The notes beneath the pieces were generated by a model that saw nothing but the letters and a program-made list of their open reading frames with translations, had not been told where the DNA came from and ran no database searches. From Glandiceps talaboti (Eukaryota; Hemichordata; Enteropneusta; Spengelidae), in contig NC_135569.1 of assembly GCF_964340395.1 (NCBI RefSeq), positions 15,322,519 to 15,386,518 of the forward strand: a stretch of DNA of 64,000 nt, in the 5' to 3' direction. Positions 12,141-24,600 of the stretch are shown piece after piece. Position numbers and translations under genes: made by a program. Numbering within the stretch: the first letter of the stretch is position 1; each line of letters starts with the position of its first letter.

Positions 12141-12480
12141 ACATTTGAAATCTAGAGGCAAAAACTGAGATACGTGTCTCGGGTAGAAGAACAACCCTAC
12201 ACTAGCTAGCCAGAAATTAATATTACATTTGAAATCTAGAGGCAAAAACTGAGATACGTGTCTCAGGTAGAAGAACCCTACACTAGCTAGCCAGAAATTA
12301 ATATTACATTTGAAATCTAGAGGCAAAAACTGAGATACGTGTCTCAGGTAGAAGAACCCTACACTAGCTAGCCAGAAATTAATATTACATTTGAAATCTA
12401 GAGGCAAAAACTGAGATACGTGTCTCAGGTAGAAGAACAACCCTACACTAGCTATCCAGAAACTAATATTACATTTGTTG
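12141..12480. repeat. 81-84-bp minisatellite, about four copies
   Basis: The unit begins acatttgaaatctagaggca and includes gagatacgtgtctc, a perfect 14-bp palindrome. Copies start near 12141, 12225, 12306 and 12387. They differ by a 3-base aac insertion and few substitutions. It opens a frame of about 134 codons on the minus strand that is only the repeat. It lies 180 bp downstream of PLEKHM2-like exon 8. Confidence 0.9.
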
Positions 12481-12659
12481 GATACTTGCATGACACTGAA
12501 GTATCAAATGAAACTTTAATTCCAAACACAAATTTGAAAAATGTGACCAGAAATCTTTGACTGCACACTTCAGTATCCCTGGTTGTTAGGGAAAATCCAA
12601 GGATGGTAATTCAATGATGAGAACACTTTCAAAGAGTGATAAATTTGAGTAGAGCCTAC

Positions 12660-12750
12660 CTTTCCTGAGTAAATACATTGATTGGTCTGTTAGTAAGATA
12701 AAGACAGGATCAACTTCTCCTTCCATATGACCTGTGTTCATTCTAATTAG
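12660..12750 (-). CDS. PLEKHM2: PLEKHM2-like exon 8 (last exon in window)
   Basis: Acceptor tacgacag, donor gtaggc, 91 bp. It reads LIRMNTGHMEGEVDPVFIL then LTDQSMYLLRKG. The vertebrate protein has IRMSTGHMEG and LLTDCYVYLLRKG here. One base is left for the next exon. No continuation (the vertebrate YNELDYVSVG region) was found on the minus strand between 1 and 12659. Confidence 0.9.
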
Positions 12751-15700
12751 CTGTCGTAACAAAATACAGTAGAAACAGGATTATAGCATTTATCTGATGG
12801 GACATCATATTTTTACAGACACACAGAAAACTTTAAACCCGAAATAATATACATACAGAGGTGCCGCACACATTTGGGATTTAGAAACAGACACATATTA
12901 AGTACTTTTCTTATCAGTAGGAAATTCACTAATTGAACTCATTAAAATCAAGTCCATGTGTAATCATTACATTAGAAGTCTGTTTTTACTGCACTGTGAA
13001 AGAATAGCAATGTTTATCACTGTTCGATGTGATTGGGTAAAGGATCCTGTTGTGTTTATTGTGTCTCTGTTATTGTTAGTCCAGAGTTGATGTATGCGTA
13101 TAGTCATGTATAAAATATCATGCTCCACTTTCATATACAGAAATGCAATGCCAACCCCATTTCTCCTGTAATAGTAAAGGGCAAGGCTACCTTGTGAATT
13201 CACTTTCTTTAAAGTGGCAGTGTGGATGAGGATTGGATATTTATTTTGGATTTTTCAATTTATAAAACAATTTTATCATGGCTTTCTATGTCAAAAATCA
13301 ATGTGAAACAATATAGACCAAACAATCTTTCGTTTTGTTTTTATGATAAGCAGACTACATGCATGCTGTCAAAAGACACACAAGTCAGAATTCCTACCTT
13401 TTGAAATTCTTCACTTTCAGTTTTGAATATCTCCAGCATAAGATAAAGTTTGGTATTATTGTCAATTCTGTAAATTATAAATCATACACAAATATAAATA
13501 CAAAAGTTCTTTTTTCCACAGTTTATAATATCCAAGACACCCAGCCTCACATGAATTATTAGTTGAGCTATAATTTGAAGAGACAGATTATTACCATCAA
13601 CCAATCACAAGAAAACAACAGAGAGAATCATGAAAATGTTTAATTTTACATTTTACAGGTACATTCATGATATTTTCCCAAGGCTTTTAATATTCGATCT
13701 TATTCGTAATTGGACATGAATTCTGTTTTAATATTTTGCTCTTCGACTATTTTTGATATGTTCTTACCTCGATCTCTTTTTTATCAGTATTGACTGCATT
13801 TTAATTCCCTTTTTGGTAATAGGCTGCCCCACCCAATGCTTTTTAAACTTCTCCTTTTAACAGAGTATGTGCCTCGGAAATGAAAATCTTCACACTTTTG
13901 TTATACTTTGTTCTAGAAAACTCAAAATCAAATCCATTCTAGTCTCTAGACTATTGAATGAATGAATGAATGAATGAATGAATGAATGAATGAATGAATG
14001 AATGAATGAATGAATGAATGAATGGATGGATGGATGAATGAATGAATGAATGGATGGATGAATGGATGGATGAATGGATGAATGAATGAATGAATGAATT
14101 GGATGAATGAATGAATGAATGAATGAATGAATGAATGAATGAATGAATGAATGAAATTTATTTCACCAGATAACAAAAATAAGCTACACTTTCAAAGTAC
14201 ATACATGTGATACATATAAACAAAACAAATACAAACTAAATACTTTAATTGTTATCTGATGTGGACCATGGAAATACAGATAATAGTAGAAGTACTATTA
14301 CTTACTTCATATCGGCATCATTTGTCAATTCTTGTCTTTCAGTCTTGACTTTGTCTTCTTTTGAGATTGCACCTTTCATCCTCTGATCACTTTCAGGATT
14401 GTCATCCTTTTCCTCTGCAATGCTCTTCTTTTCTCCATCATCTTTGTCATCTCCATGACTACCAGCACAATCTCCATCCACATGAGAGATGCAAGTGTCC
14501 TTCTTAACTTCATCTTCATTTGTAGAGCTTTGTAAGTTTGCATTAATAACTTGTGTGGCATCCACTGGAAGTCCTTTGTTGACATCATCGTCAACTGTAT
14601 CTGTAGTAACCATGGCACTAGTTGCCTGGGAAACAGCTGTAAATTTGTCTCCATCAATGTTTAGTTGGTTATCCTCACTATCTAATGTTTCACATTTGAT
14701 ATTGTTACCTGGGGTGTTGTTACTATAAACTTTAGTAACAGTTTGTTGTACCTCCTCTGGCAATTTATTTTGGCATACTTCTTTCGAATTGTGAGAACTT
14801 TCTGCAGTTTTGGGAAATGTTGTGTCTCTATCTTTTTCATCCTGGACCTGTTCCTGCAGTACTTTAGCAGCTGCTTCATTTGCAAGCTTTTGTTTCACAT
14901 GCATTACATGTGCATCAAGTGATGTGACATCTAGTTCCTCATTGGTTACTTGATTCACAGGTACAACCTGATTGGACAATTCATAATGATTGACACTTGA
15001 AGGCTCTTCCAGCTTTTGAATTTGAATTTCTTGTGCAGTCTGATTGGCTAGGGCATTGGAAGCTTCTTTTTGATTGGTTAACTGGAACCCATTGCTGGTT
15101 TTAGTCATAGTGTTAGTTCGATCGCCCCACATCACAGCTTCTTCAATGACAACTTTCAAATCATTGATAGGTGAAGGGAATTCACTGGAATTATTCTTAT
15201 TAAGAGGGGACTTCTTCTTTTTTTTACTTTTCTTTTGTTTCTTACCGTTAAGGTGAATGACCTCAAGGTCTGTCTGTCCAGTGTTCGAATCACACATTGT
15301 TTCAATGCGGTTACTACGAAATATATGTCCGAGTGACGTTGGTCTTTCGGGTTTGTTTTCTTTCTCTCCTCCAGCTTCCCTTTCGTCTTTTTCAATGCCT
15401 TCTTTTCTGTCTTCACTTAGGGGGTACTCTACTTCTTTTGTTGCTGAAGCTAGGGAGTCAATGCTATCCTGTCGAGTGAAATAAGGATCATTGCTAGTGA
15501 CGCTATGAAAGCCGAAATCGGAAGACATGCCGTCGAGATCTTTTGAGGTCAGTGAAGAAACGTCTGTGACGTCACTGGGCGTGACGGGCTCATCACCGAA
15601 CTGTGAACCGATGTCATCTTGTACTCCACTGGTGAATGAACTAAGTGACATCGTATCTAAACTATGATGCGATATTCTATCGTATTCGTCCTCCGAGTCT

Positions 15701-18418
15701 GTCCGTTTCTTGGCTGGTAAATAACTAGCTAAATCTAAATAGGGTACACTCTGTCAAAGAAAAATCAAACAATATTAAGCATGCAGGCAGGCCATTATAA
15801 GTAGATAGAGTAGCAGTGAAGCAAAATACTACCAATGAACATTCATTATGTATGCTGATGTTACCGGGGGGGGGGGGGGGGTGCTGCTACTCCCTTTGAT
15901 GAGCTGAAGAGTCTAAAATTGGGTCCACTTCAGTGTGCCCTCTAAGCCAATTTGACATGCCACAATTTCTATTGATGCACCAAAATTTAGTGATCCCCTC
16001 TCTCTAACTATGTGGTGAGTCAAAAGAAATGCCAGTTTTTCTCATTTTGACTCAGAACAATCGGCTATCATTAGAGGGAACACTTGTCCACTCTGCATTA
16101 TTTTTTATTTCGCTTTGTTTAAAATGTGATCCATTGTCCTTTACCGAATCATAACTGTGCCATCAATTGCCTGAAAATGTTGCCTCTTCAGGGAAAGGTA
16201 TTTTTGTCTAAACTTCGGTCTATTTAAAACCTGTAATGGTCTAAAATGGAGAATTGTTCTTTGGTCAAAATGGGTCTAAAATGAGGGCCTGGGATTGGCA
16301 GCACAGGCCACACACCCCTAACAGAGCTGGCCACTGGTAACCCCCCCCCCCCCCCCCCCCCCCGGCGATGTCCCTCTACAATTGAAGTCAGAATAAAGAA
16401 AATACTTTTTCCTCTAAACTTTTGATGAACCCCATCATTGTATATTAAATGCAAGCATCCAATATGTCAATTACGTTGTTATAACTTAGCATCTCAGCTA
16501 CCCAGCAGTAGACATGCTGTAGAACATTCCCATGGCATGCACAAAATGCACATCAGCTTTGTATGCCCAATCAATGTTATGAGTTTGCCAAGGTCAAAAT
16601 CAGTAAGGTGCATTCATGTGAACACTAAATGATTCAAAAGAAACCTTTCATTTTCATCTCTGTGTATAATTCTGAGGAGACACCCCAAACCAATGACCTA
16701 AAAGAACGTGTGTATTCAGAAGCATGGTGCCCTCAACAAATGACCAAAATGAACTTTTGTTTTCTACTAAGTGAATCCCAACCTACATGTAATGATCTGA
16801 ATACACTTTTGTTTGCTATCTACACAACAGTTAATGTGTCTGTGTGTTCTCATCTGTGAAACTGAACTTTGTCCAAGTACAGGCAGACAAGCCTCTCTGT
16901 AAACAGCAGTTCTGAACTTTGCAGTACATCAAAACAAAATTATACAAAATTAGACATATGAACTGTTTCCACCTTTACAGATTTCCGTTTCTATGGGAAT
17001 GCTTTTACTCAAACGCTGTTTTTGTTCTATAATGCCATGCAAATAAACTCTTGAAACTCAAAGGCAGTGCTGTAATAGCAAAATTTTCAATAGCAAAGTG
17101 CCTGCTAATGCTTTACTAGCAAGTGACAAGTGAAAAAGGACTGAAATACATATAAACAAACTACATTCATTACCAATATTAATCATCGCGTCAGTGTAGA
17201 AAGGTCGTATCTACAATGTAACTGTATATGCAGATACGACCTTACTACACTGACGCCATGATTTCTTTACAAAGTTAAAATCCTGGTAGTTGATTTTTTT
17301 AAGGTCGTATAAAAAACAACTTTTAATACCGATAACTTACCAAGTCGAGGTCAAAGGTTACATAATCTAAACCAGAAGCGAGGGTTTGTAGAACCATCAT
17401 TCTCTGGTCATCCCTCATGAGTGCATGTCTACAATGTAACAACAAACAAACAAACAAACAAATTAGGATCACGTATTCATTTGACTTCTTATGAAATAAA
17501 AGAATTTAAATTAAAAAAATATGATCATCCTTCGCCAGTGATTGGTAGACTCACATTACGAAGATTTCAATCTATATGTCCTGTAAAATATTTGGGAAAA
17601 CATTTGGTACTTTCTCAAATATGTGCACAGCATAGACAAACAACATATACCATACAAATTACTAGTGCCAGCTATGGACAAAAGTCACTTATCATGTGAT
17701 CCCATTTGTCTGAAAAAAATAACCTTAAATAAAGTAGAGAGAGAGGTGATTCTGAATATGGACAGTACACCTATGTCTAAAACATTTTGCCAGGACCTCC
17801 TCTCGTCTCCCACCAACCTATCCATTCATCCTCAACCCCCTCTCACTCTCCTCAGTAATAAAATAAAGATATATAACTTACTCGACGTAAAACTTTCGTA
17901 TTGTCTTCTTATTTTCTGCTATACACCTTAGATAACTTTCAACCAGACTTTCATTCAGAGCAATGTACAACCATGCACGGCCTGGCAGTAGACAAATGTA
18001 AATATTGTTATTTACAAACAACAGCAATTTTTAGTTCAAGTGATTTTTATAGTTAGATGCTATCACATCTGGATATTATTTTGGAGAATATTGATTAATT
18101 AAAAATATCCAGTGAAAGACATGAACAAGCAAAACAAAAGGTTTTCAACACAGATAGTGTTTTCTCATTTCTCATGCTGACAAGATAGACTGAATGAACT
18201 TGACTATAATACATGTATATAACAATTTCTACTGTGGGTTTTAGTCTTATCCTCTACTTCACAGAGGTAACAAGTTACTATCACTTTGTCAATTAACTAA
18301 ATGTTATAATTGTATTCAAGTGATTTATTAGACAGTCTGACAAATGGACAGATAGAATGAGACAGACAGACAGGCAACAAATGAACACATAGACAGACAG
18401 ACAGACATACATGTACAG

Positions 18419-18461
<43 letters not shown>

Positions 18462-18575
18462 GACAGACAGACAGACAGAGACATGAAGAGATAGCCAAAG
18501 AGACAGAAAGACAGACAACTACAATATAGATAGACAAAAAAACCCAGAGAAAGACAGACAGACAGCTAGAAAGGC

Positions 18576-18654
<79 letters not shown>

Positions 18655-21600
18655 GACATGAAGAGATAGCCAAAGACAGAAAGACAACTACAATGTAGAT
18701 AGACAAAAAAAAGAACAGAGATACACAGACAGACAGCTAGAAAGGCAGACAGACAGACAGACCAAGCCATAGATCCTGATACAGACCAAGTCACTGATCC
18801 TGCGACACCAAATCACATTGTAATAAAGACCCAAGCCATGAGATCCTGACATTGGTCAAATCACAGTATCATTCTGTAATACATAATTCATATGATTGGT
18901 ACCTTTGCCATGTGATCTGTAGTATAGTAATTTGGCAACTTGAAATATAGTACATATTTTACATAAAGTGTAATGGACAGACATGCTTAAACACAGAAAG
19001 TTACAAAGACATCCTGACACAAAGATGATGTGACAAAACATATACTGAGATGGGATGACAGAGAAAGACAGCAACATTGATGCAAGCATGGACACAAAAA
19101 TGCATAAATATCAAAATATTAAATTTATAATTCATATCTAAATCCTACCTCTACCAAGGTCTGTAGTTATATTTGGCAGGATTGAAATCTGTCGGATAAT
19201 ATCTTTCCTGGTGAAATGTGGGATAACTACCCAATAGCCTGGGGTGACATGACGTAAGCTGAAGTAAAAGACAGCACAATACATCATACTGTTGGTAATT
19301 GTGTTAAAGGGGAACATGACTGCATGAAATACAGACCATTTCATAAACTTTGGGTTCTGGACAAGTCATTTGAATCATGATTTTACATACATTGTACCTG
19401 TGATATGTATTACACATGATTGCTATGAAACACTGAGTTGAGAATTGTTCCTCATAAGTCCTTGCCATGAGTGTCGGCAGATGCATGCTACATAGCAAGG
19501 TCATCAACTGAACAATGAATGAGGAACAAGCTAACCACATGGTGTTTCTCCGTAATACCATGTAATGTACAAATGTATGTGTTGTAAAATAATGAAATTA
19601 CTCACGAACCAAGATTTTACATTGATTATATCACATGATATGAAATCAATACATATTATATTATTATGGCAATGCCATTCCAGCAAGTAAAAGTATTTTC
19701 CTAAACTTTGGGTAATTTCATGATTTCGCATCACATAAATTTCACTTGATTGCCAAGAAACACCAAATTGAAAACTCTTTTTCACCTCTATTGTTTTAGC
19801 AGTGATACACTGTTGCATCATGGGACTCAACCAACATGAATATGAATTAGATGAACAATGAATATTCATGCCCCCTTAGTATTTATATCCTTCAGCTAAA
19901 TACTAGTAGTCATATGCACTGGTTGTCTATTAAAAATTATTTCCGGGTTCATTTCCCTTTACTGATAGCCATACTATCTGACTACATCATGTCTGACTTT
20001 AATATCCTTCTACTAAAGTTACTAGTCTAAGAATGAACACACTGTAACTTTCTAGTCCATCTCAGCTCTGTTAAAATGCATTAAACAATCCTTCAATAGA
20101 TATTGGAGTCAAAATTAGAAGTTTAGAGGTCTAAAAAGTTACCAAATTCTGAAAAGTTGTCTTTTTATTTCAATCACATATATAAGGGTTGAACAGTGGT
20201 TCTTAGAAATCAAGGCTTGTCGTCAAAATAGTAAATTTTGTACTTTATTGAGTCCTAGCCCTACCCACTAATCAATCATAATTTATTAGTCTTTCAAAGA
20301 CACACATACAACTTAACAATGGGTATTTATTTCGGATTTTTAATTTTCAAAAGATATTTACGATTGTTTTGTATATGAAAAATCAATGTGAAAGGACATA
20401 TACCAAGTTTGTGTTTTTACATTAATAACTTGAAAAAGTACAGAAATTTGTATTGCTATTGTATGTACAATAATAAACGTTCTACACTTTTTTTCATTGC
20501 AATTTATTGATGTACAAACACGAATTTGGTCAATGCTGTTTCACATTGATTTTTCAATTTGATAAACAGGGTGGAGTTGTTTTAAAGATGAAAAAATTCA
20601 AAATAAATACCTATTCGTCATCCAATCGCCACTTAAATTTAAAGAGACAAGGGCTAGTAAGTTTATAAACTTTTTACTCAAGTGAAAATACTTATAAAAC
20701 ATTGATTAAACTACATTTATTTAGTATAATATTAATGTCGATTCTATGACATTTCAAGTTGTGTTCTGACATTGTTAAAGAACAGTTAATTCTATAGCAG
20801 GATTTCGTCAACATTTTAAGATCATATTAAAAATTACACATCACATCATTTATAAGTTATATCTCCATACAGAGTTTGAGTTCAGCCAATTGCAAGTGAT
20901 AGTACTTAACGTATGCTTCAGTATGTAGAATCATACAAATACCTTTCCAAAGTGTAACAAAAATTTCACTCAAACACTGAGCTTATGTAGTTTTAAACTT
21001 ACCCATGTAAAAGTGCATGGTCTAAATGTTCTACTAGTTTCTGTACAGGTCGGACTTCATGGTTCAATACAACAGGTTGATTGGTAGCACCAAGTTGTAG
21101 ACCCTGGATCTGAAATAACACATAATAAAGAGTTGAATTATTAGAAGAGTAAACTCATAACAGAGAAGGGCTAACTGTACAGTTTGAATATCAAAACAAA
21201 ATGATGTTTTCTTAAACAAAAGTAACTTTTTAGATTTAATTTGCATAGTGAACAGATTGACAATCCACTGACTAAATACATGTGCCCTGCACCGGTCAAG
21301 ACTTCAGTAACATCCCCATAGATTCTTCTCCATGCCTGTAGCACTATAGCCCAGAGACTTGGCTTTCTCAGTATCTGACTCAACATATATACATCGTGGC
21401 TCATCAGATTGTCTTTGGGCTAATACTAATAGCACTACTGTGTTTTAATTCATGTTATATTTGTAGAAATCTACCTCGACTGTGAAGTGTGATGAATAGT
21501 TTGGACTGGTCTAGCGTGTCTACAACACTGTGTTTCTGATAAATCTCTTACTAACTCTCATCTTGTTATAAGCCCTGTCCACATACATGTATATGAATCG

Positions 21601-24600
21601 ATTTCGAATCGAATCAAATTGAATTGATTCAGTTAAACCGGTTCAAAATCAGTTTATGTCCCGACACAAAATGTTAGAAATGGTTTTGAATCAATTCAGT
21701 TTGGTGTACTGTCCCGACACGTTAAATTTGATCTTACTTGATTCAATGTCATAGTCACAATGCATCGTGGATCATTGCTATGACAGCATGCAATCAATTC
21801 AAAATGGAGTATTTGCGGGAAATAACTTTGTTGTCAAAGTTATCCATCAAATGAGGGCTGCCAGAGCTCGACAGTTATTAATTGCTTGATGAAGGGCTTT
21901 GGATAGATGAATACGAGTTTATCATGACCATGTTGACTGCTATATTATGGGTGAAGCAATGCCATGATCGATTTGGGCCAAGTGACGTAATATTGACTAT
22001 GATTGAACTTTAGAATGATCGAGAATAGCTGACAGACTTTAATAGATACTTGACATACATGTACACCTTCGCCAACACCTTCATCGCCTCTTTGGAGGGC
22101 CGTATCATTTTAAAAGCTAATGCACAAGAAACATAATTCTTTTGTTTTAGTTCATTATAGGAAATGGGAACATGAACGATCTGTCCTATTGCAATGTTAG
22201 CTACTTCATCATGTACCATTTACATGGTCATTGATAAATACAAACTCAACTTGCAACGAAATTCAAATTTTGAAACATTTTCATAATCTCTGCAAAATAT
22301 GCTTTCAACGGGAAACTGTATTTACCAGTCCTCGTGCTTTTAAAATCTCCAAGTTGTTTCTGTGGTTTTATTCGCCCGTTTCCGCAGGCACTCGGTCCAT
22401 TTTAAACAGGCACTGCACAATGATGGTGATGAGCATTGACGGTTTTCACATATTTCAGGTATCACATGAAAAAATGTACAAATCTCTCCAGAATAACTAA
22501 AACCATATTGCTGAATAATGATTTTTGATGATCAATCTTTTTATTTTCACATCAATAAATGGATTTAATCAACACCAGTCAATTGATCAACTTGTTGTGA
22601 ATGATGAAATAAATATCTGAACACTGTACATAACAGATTACGATTGAACTGATAGGATTCACAGTTTGTACTGACAGTGAAAATAAGTTGTTCATATCGT
22701 GGCCCCAAACCTTACTCCTATGATCGACCATTGATATTATACTTTACCAGCTGACTAACGGAGTTCAAACATCAGAATCTAAGTGAAATCATAATTACAT
22801 GTACACTGCTATTGGAAACAGTTCTGTCGATAACGAGTTTGTTTGATGCTGTGGCCTTGTGTTATGACTGGACATTAACATGAAGTTATCAATCAGTTGA
22901 TTTTAAACTAGATGGCCTTTGAATTATTTTTATGGCCTTTTAAACAATTATCTACTGTTATGTGAAAGAGTACAATGTACAACATTACCTGAAAGGTGAC
23001 ATACATACACATGTACACAAGTACCAGTAAACATGCATGCAAAAACATGCAAAAAAAATACAGCTAAATCAGGCAATGTTTGCCAGAAGACTATCTTGTA
23101 AGTGTAATATACATTTACATTCTGAGTTGATAATTTTGCTAGTTTTACGATATACAACCATATCGGAAGTGGACTAGGATACAAGGCATTCTTTTCCTAA
23201 TTTTGATATCATAAACATATTCAGTTTGTTACATGAAAAAAATGGCAGAATAGCAATTTCGGACACTTTGCCCAAATTTGGATATCTAAATTTGGATCCA
23301 TTTTTGATACCTTCTACAACTGTACACTATCTGTTATATTATTCTGAATGAGGTCAATGACTTCAAGCACAGGATGTCAAAAGGATTTGAATCAAGTAGA
23401 CAGCATTCTAAATAAAAAATAGTCCTATCTATCATATTGTAATACTGAAAGTTAACTCAGCACTCAAAACTAGAATGTTCCTTCCTATTTGTTGTATTAC
23501 ACAAAATACGTTATGGGTATCTGTCTATAAATTTGAAAACACATGGCCATTACGAGTAAAGCTACAGAATTTGCAAACAATTTATTTGCATGCGGGTAAG
23601 GACAAACTTGGGTATGGACTTTGTGCTTGGGAATGTTCATGTACATGTAGTCTGTCTGTGGGTCAATAATACCTGTATCTCTCCCAATGTAATTCATTGG
23701 AGCGCACGTACACACTGTGACACATCAAACCTGTGCCCATACTATACTTTACCAATATGTGGAAAGTGGCTTGCTTGAAAACATCTGTTCACTCAGTGAT
23801 TTGGCTTTGATTTTCTTAATATTTGTACATTTTTGCAAATAAAATAATACTCCACTCTCAATACATGTATATTTGGTTATGTGATTTTAATACATATCTG
23901 TGCCACTACATACAGTATATGATAAAATCTTTACGGTCCAGATATATGTTTTGTTGACCTTGGTAGTGTGGTTTATGGTCCCATCTAAAGTCTGGCCCTC
24001 CCACCACACAAACTTGACTAGCAAAACCTATACTCAGGCCAAAAGATTAATACCATCAATGTTAACATCGGTGATGATACCACAATCACAAAAATACAAA
24101 ATTAATATACATTGGAGAATTAACTAAATTCAATATTTACAATAAACAGATTCTGTCAGCGGTCAGGCTAATATTACTCTAGTAATTGAGCCTTCAGTTT
24201 ACTAAGATAGACACAAAGTAAAACTATTTGTGAAACATGTTACACCAGAGGTAAGCTATTGAATAGACATTGGTTTAATTATAGTCTCAGTAGGGAGGCA
24301 TCGCAGAGTTTTATTGACAGAGTTTCATTAACTTGCAGTGTACTGTTTTGGGACTTCCAATGTTTATCACTATCTTGATCACATGGTGATTAGAATCACA
24401 CAGCAGAGGCACCGCTATCACCCACTTGAATGTGTAACCTACCACATCGAAGAACAACATATTTATTTTGCCCCTATCTTAGTAAACTGAAGGCTTGATT
24501 ACCAGAATCATAACAGTTTGTGTCAGTACATGCCACTACATAGTACATGTATATAATATATTTAGAAAAGGAAATCTACTGTTTGGGTGTTTCCAGGAGA

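Larger units (their letters stand above)
15751..17340. other. PLEKHM2-like intron 5 (minus strand)
   Basis: Contains a G16 run (15866-15881), a hAT-like MITE (15931-16085), a C23 run (16341-16363) and a hairpin (17182-17262). No other gene is seen. Confidence 0.7.

Noticed and set aside
12087-12491. 134-codon minus ORF with FWLASVGFF repeats
   Set aside because: Reads through the 81-84-bp minisatellite, with no match to the missing PLEKHM2 exons.
12967-13203. 78-codon minus ORF considered as a PLEKHM2 exon
   Set aside because: No alignment to the family and it would break the exon 7 to exon 8 phase, which already joins exactly.
13946-14176. FIHS-repeat ORF
   Set aside because: Translation of a tetranucleotide repeat.
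18293-18794. Several minus-strand ORFs with CLSV repeats
   Set aside because: They are translations of the (GACA)n microsatellite.
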